NCBI GenBank assembly: GCA_032622095.1
Contig: CP136067.1
Coordinates: forward strand, 124,655,030 to 124,719,029
From: Siphonodentalium dalli
Lineage: Eukaryota; Mollusca; Scaphopoda; Gadilida; Siphonodentaliidae
Direction of reading: 5' to 3'
Length of the DNA stretch: 64,000 nucleotides
Part shown: positions 11,463 through 22,813 of the stretch, piece by piece
Layout: every line of letters starts with the position of its first letter
How positions within the stretch are numbered: the first letter of the stretch is position 1
Program-made: the position numbers and the translations under genes
Notes under the pieces: generated by a model
Told to the model about the DNA's origin: nothing
What the model saw: only the letters and a program-made list of their open reading frames with translations
Databases searched by the model: none

Positions 11463-11632
11463 AATGTTCAGATAAGAACTTAACAAACGCCCGTTTGTTA
11501 ATCATATTATCTGAACATTTCCCACCGTTGAATAGGAATCATCTAGCATGTGTACCATCTGTTGTCTGCTTATATTTACTGAGTGACCATCCATCTTGAT
11601 GAATAATAGGCCATTCCAATGTATAAGTTTTT
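11463..11632. repeat. Hairpin fused to dispersed repeat
   Basis: A hairpin from 11463 to 11521 pairs AATGTTCAGATAAGAACTTA with its imperfect reverse complement around CGCCCG. It is followed by the same 3' block seen at 9940-10082. A similar combination, a shortened hairpin and then the block, occurs at about 53229-53395. Confidence 0.6.
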
Positions 11633-11639
11633 AATTTAA

Positions 11640-12040
11640 AGATGCATAATCCGAATTAACGCTCGCAAATTACTATTTCATTGGCTTCGGGGGTAAAAAA
11701 TATTTGATTCGAGTCGAGGAACCCACCCATCAAAGCTCAGAGTGATCAGATAATTTATGTTTGAAATGTTATATTTTTCACCACCGACAATTTTAAGTGC
11801 CCCAGTAAACAGTCGACGAGAAGGCGGTCTCGCACCAAATTGCGGATGAAGATGGATAACTCTAAAGTAAAGTGGCTTTTTTGTGTCAGATATTTGACAA
11901 ACCGGCAAAATTTCGTTGAACAAACTGTTCAGGTTTTGGGCACTTTTATACAATAGTTGACTGTGGTTAGCATTAGGTTTGGGCAATTACTCGAGTCTGA
12001 TAACTGATGCGGCATTTAAAAAAATGTTGTTGTTGGAATC
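11640..12040 (-). mobile_element. TTAA-flanked MITE, family copy 2 (inverted)
   Basis: Starts AGATGCATAATCCGAATTAA directly after TTAA (11636-11639). Read on the minus strand, it matches 2343-2738 and 21852-22301 over most of its length. The distal end near 12040 runs into the next repeat without a clear TTAA, so this end is worn or cut. The 102-codon frame inside is not open in the other copies. Confidence 0.7.
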
Positions 12041-12044
12041 GGAT

Positions 12045-12475
12045 AAGGCGAATGTAAACGCAAACAAAGCATAATATATGAGGAACTGACACGAAACATA
12101 GCATTTTGACTGTTTAGAGCATATGCTAGTTTATTTTCAATACAAGTTGATACCTTATTTTTTCGGAAATACTCAGTAGTTTTCTATAACATTCTGACCA
12201 CAGTTGGCAGTCGGAGATTCGTGGAATACACCAGTCCACATGTCTGGGAGAATCATTCGACTGACGACTTTAGTCAGAATGTTAGAGCAAACAAATGTGA
12301 GTTTGGACACACATGAGGTATCAGCTTGTTTGAAAAATAGTATATATAGCATATGATCGAAGCTGCCAAACTATGTAATATATATAGAGTTATCATAGTT
12401 TATTTCCGTTTTCTTCGTTTCTGGTCGCGTTTGCGATCTCCTCGGCCATTTTGAATGCCTGATACTCATCAACTC
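12045..12475. mobile_element. Foldback element, copy 1 (sister of 17960-18462)
   Basis: Shares with 18020-18432 the phrases CATAATATATGAGGAACTGA, AACATAGCATTTTGACTGTT, TTCTATAACATTCTGACCA and, at the far end, TCGTTTCTGGTCG followed by GCCATTTTGAATGC. The arms pair with each other (AACATAGCATTTTGACTG against CTGCCAAACTATG). No coding sequence is present. Confidence 0.65.
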
Positions 12476-12674
12476 CAAACAACGTGATTCCCGACAGTGT
12501 AGATACTGTTATAAAGTTCCCTGTTAGAAAGGGTCAGAAAAGTTTCCAGGTTTAGTACTGATGCAATATTATCTTTACGGGCGTTAACAGGAGTAGTGAT
12601 TCATGGCATTATGTACCCCCTTGTATAAACTCGGCCATTTTGAATGCGTGATACTCATCAACTAGAAAGCGATT

Positions 12675-12800
12675 CCCCATCGATATGAAACCGGTCAAGC
12701 TTTTCTAACATATATTTCGAGGCATTGTCACAAACGAAATCTGAATAATCAAAATCAAATAGTTGTAAAATGTTTGTTTTGTAAATAATTGTAAATAACA
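12675..12800 (-). pseudogene. LINE reverse-transcriptase fragment (C-terminal thumb region)
   Basis: On the minus strand this piece reads IYKTNILQLFDFDYSDFV, then DNASKYMLEKLDRFHI. It matches the general pattern of CR1/jockey-group LINEs downstream of the catalytic palm (IYKT.ILP..DY.D.VYDN). The frame opens as far as 12936, but only the part up to about 12800 looks LINE-derived. It is truncated on both sides and its 3' limit abuts GCGATTCCCCATCG, the end motif of the foldback element family seen at 17960-18462. That element's end also touches the LINE piece at 15838, at the same place (LFDFD). No catalytic residues remain. Confidence 0.6.
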
Positions 12801-12949
12801 TAAGAACTAAGATCATGTCAGAAATCCTTAACAAATGTCCTTGTGGCAAAGGTATCTCAGCGGAGCGATGGGAAATAACTCTGCCTTGTGTTTGGGTCAG
12901 TACATCAGTGAGTTCCGAGGTTTTGTACTGATGCAATATGCAAAATTAC

Positions 12950-15490
12950 CTCACCTAGACATCACATTCTCGCCAAAATAAAACATACATGGTCGTAAAA
13001 GGTATTCGTTTGACTCGAACATCAAAGTGACCAATATTCTTATATGACATACTGTTAGTCCGTCACGGAGGGATTAACACCCTCCAACTTTGGTCAAAAT
13101 CTGCAACAGTTGGAAATGCCATGCCTGACAGAAGTTTAGTTGGAATTTCATTCACACGACAAATAATTTGAAATGTTTGTCATGGCTCGATATTCCAACC
13201 AGTATACTAGTGGGATAATTTGCTGTACTATCTTTTTCTAATTTTTCCATCTAATGTTGCCATCTGTGAAACCTATACTGACAATGTACTCTTAAGAGTA
13301 CTAAGTAAGAATGGCTACAAATGAACTACAGTGAAATGTACCAAGAAGAAAAGTGCATAAAATATGCGTTGAAATTACATAAATGGACAATAAATGGACA
13401 ACAAAGGCCAAGACTGCGAGCTGTGCGTTTCTGTAATAGCAGCCTGGCATGATGTTCTGCTATCGATGCTGATGATGCGTGTGGAAATACGGCTGCATTA
13501 AGCTTGGAATTCTCTCGATAATCTTCGTAAAAGCACAGGCAGTGGTAGTTTTATAAATAAAAAGGACTATAAGTAAGAATAAAGTACAGGTATATAAGTA
13601 ATTCTGTAGCAGAAATCACGAAATTTTAAAACATGTTTTTCATTTGCCCACACTTCCGAAATGTCTGTACTATACACGCTTATATATACTTAATGACATC
13701 AAGATATATAATACTACCTTCTTTTGCCACAATTCGTACCTTGAAATGTTTATTTTGAAGTAATAAATTTGTTTAAAATTTGTGTCTGTTACAGATGTCG
13801 CCATTACTATGGTTGTACTCGATTGAGGAACTAGCTATACAGAGCCTATACCCGGGCTGTTCGATTACTCAGCTCGGAAAGTTCTGACATTCCAATTTGC
13901 ATGGAGCTGCTTACCTTGACCTTGAACTCTTTATATCTTCGTACGTGAACGTATTAATATTACATATAAAAATATATTTTAATGCACAACTTACCACGAG
14001 CCGATATATTTCAATTTGTCATATTTGTTTGGGATCTATACCATAGCCATATAAATTTTCCAGTCATTCTGGGTCATTTATCTTTTTTATTTGTATTTTC
14101 ATTGTAACTGAAAATAGAAGTTATAGCCTAGGCGGGGGCCTAGGCGGGGGCCGTCTTCGTATGTGGCCGTCTTCGCGCGGGGCCGACTTCTCAAGATACC
14201 GTCGTAAGTTTGTCAAGAGTTATTTCCGGTTTCCAGTTAGATACCTGTTCATTTATTTGCAACAACGGTCACATCATTCTCATGAAAAAGGTATATAAAA
14301 CTACCAAAACCTGTGGTAAAAGCCGTTGACAAAACACGATGCTGACAAAGTGACGTAGGTTGTTATGTCGAGATATCAAATTTGAAAACCAGCGATCTTG
14401 ACGGTTGGCCGGTATCTATACCCAGCCAACCGGAAACTAGGACAGTTTTAAATAGCATAACAACGCACTTGGGAATTCCCGTAATATTTTGATCTATAAA
14501 AGTGGCAGATCAGCGATGCTAAGTGATCGTGCGTAAAATTTATCAAACGGCACGAAAACGCTGAATAGAATTAAGATACAAATCGCATTGAACACTACGA
14601 AAGTAACATAAGTTAATCAGGGCGCGCATATAGAGTGTAATTAGAAAGGTTTTATATTTAGCTGACACTCTCACGCTACACTATATATTATCACAGATAA
14701 TTTAATTTATTGAACTATTTTGATTCCTGTTTCGTGATACATAAAGCATTTACCGGGATTAGTGTGAGGTTGAAGATCACGATATGTGCCAGCGAGGGTT
14801 ATTTATTAATCAACTTTTATCAAATCCTCGGAACGAACGTGACGTATCGAACAATTGTTCGGTTTATTTTCAGATTTAAGATTATTATATGTGCTTTAAA
14901 CGTCAGTTGGTGGAAAAAATATCCGAAGTAGGAGATTGTTTTGGACACGAAAAGAAGGCGGATCACGAATTTTTGGAATGAATATCAAGCCTATACAAAA
15001 CTCAGGGACGTGTCTGGAGAGTCTCCGTTCGGGGGTGTCCACATTGAAATTGATTTTGTTTATTTGGTACAATTTGGAGGGTGTGTGTGTGTTTTGGATG
15101 GTCTTGTCGGTGGGCGGACGGACGTCCAGACGGACGTACACACGTACGTATGTATGTATGTGACTTCAACATACTGTTGTATGCTGTCGTGACGTGAGAT
15201 TTCGTCAGGTTTCAGATGCTGCCAAATGAAACTTGTGACACATTACCCATACAAGTTACCTTCATCTTCAGTATTGACACTAAGAGTCTAAGATTATGGA
15301 TTTTTTTTTTCTGTTTTTGTAACGATATAATTAAAAATATCACAGTTAATTAGTCTGATAAACATTTCATGACTGAATGAGTCAATGACCCACAATTGTC
15401 CGAAATATTTCAAACACTATATACTGTTTCCTGACAGCGTGACACGATGACACTTGCCTCACGAACAGCCACTTTGACCTTAATCTACTT
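12950..15490. other. No gene seen
   Basis: About 2.5 kb of AT-rich sequence without a recognisable gene. Frames of 73-83 codons near 14710-15192 overlap on both strands and contain no known motif. A short GC-rich repeated phrase, CCTAGGCGGGGG, occurs twice near 14129. Confidence 0.45.
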
Positions 15491-15494
15491 CAAT

Positions 15495-16015
15495 ATACTG
15501 TGAACAGCGATTTAGACAAAATTACAGCGTGGTCCAAAGACTGGCTGGTCAGCTTTAATCCAATTAAACAGTTGACAGATCCTTCTCATTAGTTGCGCCC
15601 TCGACAGAGAAACCGAACCTCAATTGCTTGGGGAAACTCAATCAACTTCGTGGACAAGAATATTAACTATTTAGGTCTGGAATTCCAATCAAATATCATA
15701 TGGAACACCCATATTGAAGGCTCTTTCAAAAAAATTGTCTCGCGCCTATCTCAACTCCGTCGGATCAAATATAAACTAAAGAGGAAAACCATCAAAATTA
15801 ATTACAGAACATACATTTTACAACTATTTGATTTTGATTCCACGTGATTCCCCACCGTGTTCATATCGACACTGGTCGGTATCACCCATTCTGCCTCGGA
15901 CAACTCGGTATTACAGGAAGTTGGATGGCCTTCACTCAACAAAAGACGTCAACCATATAAACTGCAGCCTATCTCTGTCTCAATATCCTATCAATGTAAC
16001 TTGGATCCGAGAATA
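15495..16015 (+). pseudogene. LINE reverse-transcriptase fragment (palm/thumb to C-terminus)
   Basis: Successive frames read as a CR1/jockey-group LINE just after the YADD site. First comes DLDKITAWSKDWLVSFNP (15500-15570), typical of the DL..I..W...W...FN..K stretch. After an in-frame TAG at 15590-15592 come NYLGLEFQSNIIWNTHIE and a basic RLSQLRRIKYKLKRK segment. From about 15880, in another frame, comes GITHSASDNSVLQEVGWPSL followed by KRRQPYKLQ, matching the conserved LY.E.GW..L..RR..HKL block. Between the second and third parts sits CACGTGATTCCCCACCGTG, the terminal motif of the foldback family at 17960-18462, so a short scar may separate them. It is non-functional. Confidence 0.75.
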
Positions 16016-16174
16016 AAGCATATATATCATATATAGATCATAAAGAGTAATTTCGTGGGCTTTGTTTTTGTTAAAAAAAATTGTATTTCTCTTCCCGGTA
16101 CCACTTTCTTCAAAACATTTCTAGGGAACTTAATTTGAAGATACCTTAGTACTGCTGTTCCTATACAACATGAG

Positions 16175-17830
16175 AAACATCCGCGGTCAGATGCTCGTAG
16201 CCCGTTTATATACGTGTAAAACCATGGGTATATGCCAGATATAACCGTACAAAAACCCGCCATTCTTTTGACCGTGTATTTATCCATGGTGTGTGTGCCT
16301 GTGGTTGATCGTAACCTGGTGCCCGGTGTTATTGCTTTGAAAGGTAATCATGTTCGACTGGTGTTGTTAGACTGGTAATGAGATTAGCGGTTTCTATGTC
16401 TCGTCTGGTCATATTTACTGTTTGAACTTTGTCTGAAATAGACGCACTTTTTATACTAGAATTTGCGCAACAGGAGCGCAGGGAAATCGCACGCCGATTT
16501 GGTTTAAGGGTATTTAGAAAAAGTATTTATATGATATAGAGAGGCAAACGGAACGGTACCATATATATACTATATGCGAACGCATCCAATTTGGGTTTAT
16601 TGTGATGTCTTTAGTGTAGTTTTTTTTGTGGTTATGAGAGCTCATTCCCCACTGATTTCTGCTCCATATGTGGTCTTCTCCTATAAAATTTCTATATGAT
16701 TTCAAACAGGGGTGGCGCCAGGATATCCCCGACACAGAGGTTATACGATTCCCAGACAGGGGGGGGGGGTGAGGCTTTAGCTACCGGGTTGACCATTGCA
16801 GATCTCACCGACGGGGGTGGTGGCTATCCCTCCACAACGGGGTGGGGATGTAGCCCCCTACCTCCTCCCCGGGTGCCACATAACATAATTTAGTATCGAT
16901 GATTTCTCGTCTTAAGTGAATGCAAGACCGCGCTCTTAGCATGGGGTGCAATACAGGGACGTGTCGACAGGGTGGTTATGCAGGGGTCTTACATCCCCAA
17001 ACTGTAGTAAAACCTAATGCAACATTAATTGGAAAATTCACACCAAAATTAGGTTGAAATTGTTCTCGTAGTTTGATTTTCAAACAATTTCTTAGTGACG
17101 AATTTGTTGTTTTTAGACCAACATTTGCATATTTCCCTTTCATTGGCAAAATTCTGGACTGAAATGGCCATCAGTTGGCAATTTTCAAACCTAAGGGTGA
17201 GCGTCAGGTTCAAAATTTCCCCAAATTGGAAAGCTTGAGGCCAGTCTAGATGCTAAGATTGTAAAATTTTCATGTTCAGATTTTCAAAATGTTCTCACAT
17301 CGGGCCTAACCACCGGCCGACCCGTGTGTTCTGTGCCCTTGTCAGTAGTTACTTGCCAATTAGGATGTTAGGATTTATTAATCTCATACTGGGCCGAACA
17401 ATCCTTTTCATCCCCCTGCATGGCAGTGGCCACAAGACTACTGGTCCATTTTGAATAGGCTGTCACCTAGTAGCCTGTGAGGGAACATTTGGCAAAAATC
17501 AAAGCACCGGGTTTGGTGTGGTTCAATGGGGTGGGAAATTCCAAGGTGGAGACCACCCCAACGAAAACCCTCCAGCCAAGTCCCGAGTATATGTTGACAA
17601 TACTCTGAATGAAAACTCGTCCGTGGCGATCACACGGTAACGTCGTGCTGCAAGACGATAATTGTGTTGTAGAAATGATACAGAAGACCGATTGTCAAAA
17701 ACGCAACATCAAAATACACAGGGAAAGGCTTATCGATCCAAATTGTGGAGTGTGTTTTCATTGTGTATTTCTCGCATATACCCATGGTTATATATAAACG
17801 GGCTACGAGCATCTGACCGCCGGTGTTACA
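16175..17830. mobile_element. Inverted-repeat pair enclosing a hAT-like copy
   Basis: GGTCAGATGCTCGTAGCCCG followed by TTTATATACG (16178-16216) is mirrored at about 17790-17824, along with the adjacent CCATGGGTATATGC. The pair spans 1.65 kb and encloses the hAT-like repeat at 16947-17597 and a GC-rich patch at 16700-16880. The termini and target duplication could not be defined. Confidence 0.5.
16947..17597. mobile_element. hAT-like dispersed repeat copy
   Basis: The left end reads CAGGGACGTGTCGACAGGGT; the right end, near CCTCCAGCCAAGTCCCGAG, is its diverged reverse complement. The interior carries the family landmarks (AATTGGAAAATTCACACC, CTGAAATGGCCATCAGTTGG, CAAATTGGAAAGCTTGA). No clear 8-bp duplication survives and there is no transposase. 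Confidence 0.6.
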
Positions 17831-17959
17831 ACTATTTCACATATAATTATTTTAGAAGATACATTTTCAATCAAAACAAAATGTAGAATGTTCTAAAAAT
17901 AGCCACAAAATATGTCCCCGATTCATAGAAATATTCATTTCCTGGTGACAAAAAAAAAA

Positions 17960-18462
17960 CACGGTGGGGAATCACGTGGTTTCGAGGTTTATGAGTACCA
18001 CGCAGTCAAAATATACAAACGCACAAATAAAAAACATAATATATGAGGAACTGACATAAAACATAGCATTTTGACTGTTACGAGCATGTGCTTGTTTATT
18101 TTAAAAACAAGTTGATACCTTATTTGTTCGGAAACACTCCGTGGTTTTCTATAACATTCTGACCAAAGTTGCCAGGCGGAGGTTCGTTGAATACACAAGT
18201 CCATACATCTATATATAGGAGAATCCTTCGACTGACAACTTTGGTCAGAATGTTAGAACAAACACTGAGTTTGGACACAAATGAGGTTTCAGCTTGTTTG
18301 AAAAATAGTATATCATATGCTCGTAACTGCCAAAATACTATGTAATATATCATTATCCAAGTTGATTACCCTTTTCGTCGTTTCTGGTCGTGTTTGCGAA
18401 CGCCTCCGCCATTTTGAATGCGTGTTACTTATCGACTCGAAACCACGCGATTCCCCATCGTG
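17960..18462. mobile_element. Foldback element with nested inverted repeats
   Basis: The outer arms pair CACGGTGGGGAATCACGTGG (17959-17978) with ACCACGCGATTCCCCATCGTG (18442-18462). Inside, ACATAGCATTTTGACTGTTA (about 18060) pairs with TAACTGCCAAAATACTATGT (about 18323-18342). A third pair, CATTCTGACCAAAGTTG with CAACTTTGGTCAGAATG, sits nearest the centre (18149-18255). Partial copies occur at 12045-12475, and solo end motifs occur inside or next to LINE fragments at 12675 and 15838. Confidence 0.75.
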
Positions 18463-18493
18463 AAAGCTCCAATTGACTGTTTCTCTGACTCAT

Positions 18494-18878
18494 AATTATT
18501 ATGTTACACCCCCGAATCTAATCGAAAGGTCACAGCTAGATGAGATAGACCACCTATATAAGTGAACACATCCACATATTGATCGATGGAGAGACATGGC
18601 CCGCGTGGGATACACGTTGTTCCAAGAGCAAGAAGGCGGCCTGCAAATTAGGGGATATAGAACATTCCCAGAAGGGAAAACGTAACTAAAAACAATGTAA
18701 TTTGATGCTATAGATACTTCCCAGAAGATGAGGCCTAAGCAGAATGAGGTTCCCAGAGGGTGAATTTAGTGATGCTAGCCCGCTGTGCGGGATAGCATCA
18801 CTAAATTCACCCTCTGGGGACCTCATTCTGCAAATGACAGACACGCTATTAGCAGGCTTAGATTCGGGGGTAACACGT
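18494..18878. mobile_element. Composite inverted-repeat element with internal hairpin
   Basis: TTACACCCCCGAATCTAA near 18500 pairs with TTAGATTCGGGGGTAACA near 18858. Inside, a hairpin of about 105 bp (18744-18832) pairs GAATGAGGTTCCCAGAGGGTG with its reverse complement around GCCCGCTGTGCGGGATAGC. The hairpin belongs to the family at 19652-20066 and 41683-42124. Confidence 0.65.
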
Positions 18879-18882
18879 CGAG

Positions 18883-19562
18883 ATTGACTATTTGTAGTAA
18901 CAGAAACAGAACGAGGAACGGGGACAACTTTCAAGTAACAGAATGACTATTTGGAGCAACAGGAATGAGGAACAGATATATATGCTCAAATTTCTCGCGT
19001 TTTACGCCATGAAACAATACATATTATACATTATTCGAAAGAATGGCCTCTCCCCTTCATGAATATTGAAACATTCAAACACTACTTTTTCTCATTCCTG
19101 TTACTCGGAAAAATTTACGTTTTTGCTAATTTCCAATTCACCGCTCGACGTTCCTGGCCAATTATACGCTTAGTTCTCAAAAGTAGTGTATAAATGTTGC
19201 AATATTCTTTTAGGGCAGTGGCTATGCTTTCGAATGATATATAGTATGTATTGCGCAAAATGCGAGAAAATTAAGTTCCTCATTCCCGGAAAATTTTGCT
19301 AATTTCGACGTTCCTGACCAATTATACGCTTAGTTCTCAATAGTAGTGTTTAACTGTTGCAATAGTCATGAATGGGAGAGGCTATATATGCTTTCGAATG
19401 CTGTATAATATGTATTGTTTTATTGCACAAAAACGCGAGAAATTTGAGCTTATATATCTGTTCCTCATTAATTCCAGTTACTCCAAATAGTCATTCTGTT
19501 ACTCGGAAGTTGTTCCTGTTCCTCGTTCCGTTCCTGTTACTCCAACTAGTCAATCTCAACAC
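18883..19562. mobile_element. Inverted-repeat element with ~180-bp arms
   Basis: GAGATTGACTATTTGTAGTA near 18879 pairs with TACTCCAACTAGTCAATCTC near 19540. Successive blocks (TCAAATTTCTCGCGTTTT, TTCGAAAGAATGGCCTCTCCC) pair in mirror order. Between the arms is a direct repeat of about 180 bp (GACGTTCCTGGCCAATTATA at about 19148 and again at about 19307). No gene is present. Confidence 0.7.
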
Positions 19563-19651
19563 ATCCACATAATGATCGGTGGAGTGCCATGGTCCACGTG
19601 GGATGCACGTTGTTCCAAGAGAAAGAAGGCGGTCGACCTACAAGCCTACAA

Positions 19652-20066
19652 ATAGAGTGTCTGTCATTTGCAGAATGAGGTCCACAGAGGGTTAATTTAA
19701 TGACACTATCCCGCATAGCCGGCTAGTATCAAATTCACCCTCTGGGAACCTCATTCTGCTTGGGCCTAATCTTCTGGGAAGTATCTATAGTATCAAATTA
19801 ACATTGTTTTTAGATACGTTTTCCCTTCGGGGAAGTTTCTATATCCCCTAATTTGCAGAAGATAAAATGCATTATCGAGGTGCCCATCACCAACTTCAAC
19901 TGGGGAACTTCAATCTGATCCTATGTCTACCATAGCAGTCGAGAGCCAAAGCAGAATGAGGTTCCCAAAGGGTGAATTTGGTGATGATAGCCCGCTATGG
20001 GGGATAGCGTCACTAAATTCACCCTCTGCGGACCTCATTCTGCAAATGATAGACACGCTATTTGCA
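19652..20066. mobile_element. Element whose terminal repeats contain hairpins, copy A
   Basis: The left end reads ATAGAGTGTCTGTCATTTGC and the right end GCAAATGATAGACACGCTAT. Each arm then runs into its own hairpin of about 100 bp: GAATGAGGTCCACAGAGGGT with its partner (19672-19762), and GAATGAGGTTCCCAAAGGGT with its partner (19955-20042). The middle is single-copy-like sequence containing TATATCCCCTAATTTGCAGAAGAT. A weak 9-bp direct repeat (CAAGCCTAC / CAAGCTTGC) flanks it. Confidence 0.75.
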
Positions 20067-20215
20067 AGCTTGCTGATCTAACTCAAAAGTATATAAAAAT
20101 AAAACAGATGCGTCTCAGGGGAAAACACGACTGATTACTTATAATAGGGTTTGTTGAATAGTAATGGACGATATGTAATCCATGCAATTTGTTGCGCCGT
20201 CCAATACAAATATGT

Positions 20216-20670
20216 GACCCGCCATATCAAATCCAGTCGTAATTCGGGATTTGTTTACCCTGTGCCAATGCATTCTCTGATATATGCGAGTCGACCATAG
20301 GTCGCCTCGCATATATAAGAGAATACATTGGCCTAACAATTTTTTACAATTTTAATAATTTGTTTTGGTATTCTTTAACAATTTTATAATTTCACCCATA
20401 CAGAGCCCCAGACAAACATGAGCAGACGACACTCTTCTATATGCTTCTATATATGTGTGGGGCTTCCTGCAGGGTAATTGATGTTTTTTTTATTTTATGT
20501 CCTAAAAATTGTAAGAAACATTTATTTAAAAAAAATGATAAAAAATTGTTAGGCCAATGCATTCTCTTATATATGCGAGGCGACCTATGGTCAACTCGCA
20601 TATATAAGATAATGCATTGGCACAGGGTAAAAAAAATCCCGACTTACGACTGGATTTGATATGGCGGGTC
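20216..20670. mobile_element. Second family with hairpins inside terminal repeats
   Basis: The outer arms pair GACCCGCCATATCAAATCCA (20216-20235) with TGGATTTGATATGGCGGGTC (20651-20670). Each arm contains a complete hairpin built on CCAATGCATTCTCTTATATA and its reverse complement, at about 20263-20333 and 20553-20621. The sequence immediately outside, AAATATGT on the left and AAATATAC on the right, may be an imperfect 8-bp target duplication. A solo hairpin of the family is at 43157-43245 and a half hairpin is near 27551. Confidence 0.75.
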
Positions 20671-21355
20671 AAATATACCGTTAAGCGATACCAGAATCCA
20701 TGAAAACAGATACGACATTGCGAGGGCGACCAGGATTATATTCCAATTATTGCTATACATAGTATAAAACCTTAATAATTTGGGTGCAATCAAGCCCTTG
20801 ATTTGACAGGACACTTCGCATGGATTTTCGATTAGATTTGCGTTGATAAGTCTGATATCGACAGACAGCAAGGTCTAATGCGACTTCGTCTTTATAGAGA
20901 GATATTAATATTGCATGAGTATAATATGGCGATATTGCTTTGAAATTGACTTCGTGCGATTGTAGATGCTGCGATATTATATCGCAGGTTGGGGAAAATA
21001 GCAGGTGGGGAATAGTGTCAAGACCGCAGACGCTACGGTACTGAGATATGTTAGACCCTTCTACTACGTGTGTATAGTTGATGTTCTGTATGAGGGTGAC
21101 GACCCCCCTCCCCCTGGCATCCGGCATCCGGCTTAAAATGGACCCCGGCATCCGGAATACGCCATAACAGAGAGGCGGCATCCGGAATACTATTTGATTA
21201 AATTTATTGAAAACAGACTCGGGAACGAAGTGAACGTTGGCATGAGGTATTGGAATTAGTCTCCGTGTTGACTAGTAATGATTTGATTTAGCAGCTTTAC
21301 GGAAAGATTAAACTTTTTACTAAATGTATGATCTCATATCATACATATATATATA

Positions 21356-21639
21356 CGCCCTATCTAACTTACTCGCGGCCATATTGGATCCACCAGGTCC
21401 GGTTCCGTGGTTTTACTGCTACAGTTCAAAGTTTTGGAGTAGCATTTCCATATATGACATAAATGGAAGTCATGAATATTCAAAAGCTCCACATATGGAA
21501 ATGCTACTCCCGGCCAGAACTTTGATCTGTAGCAATAAAACAACCGGGACTGCATGGAAGAATCTCTGATACCATGGAAACGGACCTGCATGCATGGTGG
21601 ATCTAATATGGCCGCGAGTTATAATGACATGATAGGGCG
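21356..21639. mobile_element. 284-bp TA-flanked MITE
   Basis: Starts CGCCCTATCTAACTTACTCG and ends ATGACATGATAGGGCG, flanked by TA on both sides. The arms contain GCGGCCATATTGGATCCACC and its partner GGTGGATCTAATATGGCCGC. An inner hairpin pairs GGAGTAGCATTTCCATATAT with the CATATGGAAATGCTACTCC block. The four overlapping frames here are palindrome artefacts. Confidence 0.8.
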
Positions 21640-21851
21640 TATTGGGTGGGGGTGAAAGGCATAGACCATGTTCCAAATGACAGGAGTGGTATAATATACT
21701 GAATGAGGAGAAGTTGAAGTGGCATACGTGCGGAAACCACATATATAGCAAATCTTGGGTGACCGTTCATGGTCGTACACGGTAGTATTGAACACCAGGG
21801 ACACGCAAATAGAAAACTAACATCTTTTTAATATTTAATATTTCAAATTAA

Positions 21852-22301
21852 AGGTACTCAATCAGAGGGTCTCCATATCATCACATTCCAACAAAAACGA
21901 CAACATGTTTTGAAATGCCGCTTCAGTTATCATAATCTAATAATTGCCCAAATATAACGAAAAGCACAATCAACTATAGTATAAAATTCCACAAAACCCT
22001 GCAAAACCTGTTATTTATCAACATTTTGTTCAACGAAATTTTGCCGGTTTGTCAAATATCTAACACAAAAAGCCACTTGATTTTAGAGTTATCCATCTTT
22101 ACCCGCAATTTGGTCAATGGAATTCTTCTCGTTGACTGTCTATTGGGCCACCTAAAATAATAGATTTCAAACATCGATATTTGATCACTCTGAGCTGTGA
22201 TGGATGGGTTCCTCGACTCGAATCAAATATGTTTTACGCCCCCCCCCCCCCCGAAGCCAAGGAAATAGTAATTTGCGAGCGTTTATTCGGATTGAGTACC
22301 T
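21852..22301 (+). mobile_element. TTAA-flanked MITE, complete copy
   Basis: Starts AGGTACTCAATC and ends GATTGAGTACCT, with TTAA immediately outside on both sides (21848-21851 and 22302-22305). This is the most complete member of the family also seen at 2343-2741 and 11640-12040. TTAA duplication fits piggyBac-type mobilisation, which is an inference. Confidence 0.85.
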
Positions 22302-22534
22302 TTAACAAACGTATAGCATTATACATGTGCAGTATAGTATAATAAATCTAACAATGTTATGATTTCACATAACTCTAGGAGTTAAGATTATAATAATTCA
22401 TGTTTACAAACACCTCATCATGTCACACCACACACTCGCAATATCATGCAATTTGATCAGTGATTAATTATTGAAGCATTTGTGAGGCACGGGCACTCAT
22501 GGTCCAGCCCAATTATATTTTGTAGCATATTATT

Positions 22535-22813
22535 TCATATCCGTGAACTTGTAAATATTTGGCACTTGTCGCCTCCCTGCATTCCATGTCGATACAGTAC
22601 ATATGTCCATGCCACTCTTTCTCCGTCTCCGCCTGTAAAAAATCTTCCATTTGGAGACTCGGGATCTTTTTCAAGCCTCTTCAGTGCAACTTTGAACCTG
22701 TAGTTCGAGACTCCGAGTGTCTTAACCCATTCGCCATTCGCCAAGGCCAGGGCATATTCTTTTGTCAACACCGCCCTGATTGTACTTAGATTGTCTTCTC
22801 CGTTGAAGTTTTA
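22535..22813 (-). CDS. Unclassified coding-like frame inside a TIR element
   Basis: I do not recognise this protein. The minus-strand frame runs from a TAA near 22814 to a stop at 22535. It gives a composition that looks more protein-like than its neighbours, for example EDNLSTIRAVLTKEYALALA, then WVKTLGVSNYRFKVALKRLE, then a glycine/aspartate-rich FFTGGDGERV stretch. An in-frame ATG-type start is not obvious; the first start-like codon is TTG at 22771. It could be an exon of a captured host gene, a transposase remnant, or chance. It lies between the nested MITEs and the right end of the 21092-23270 element. The plus-strand frames over the same bases look less protein-like. Confidence 0.3.

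Noticed and set aside
16684-16893. GC-rich frame beginning near CAGGGGTGGCGCCAGGA as a gene
   Set aside because: It looks like a hAT-type terminus followed by low-complexity G/C runs; there is no second end and no protein motif.
20753-21181. 142-codon minus-strand frame
   Set aside because: It starts inside the terminal and subterminal repeats of the 21092-23270 element and shows no domain, so it is probably chance.
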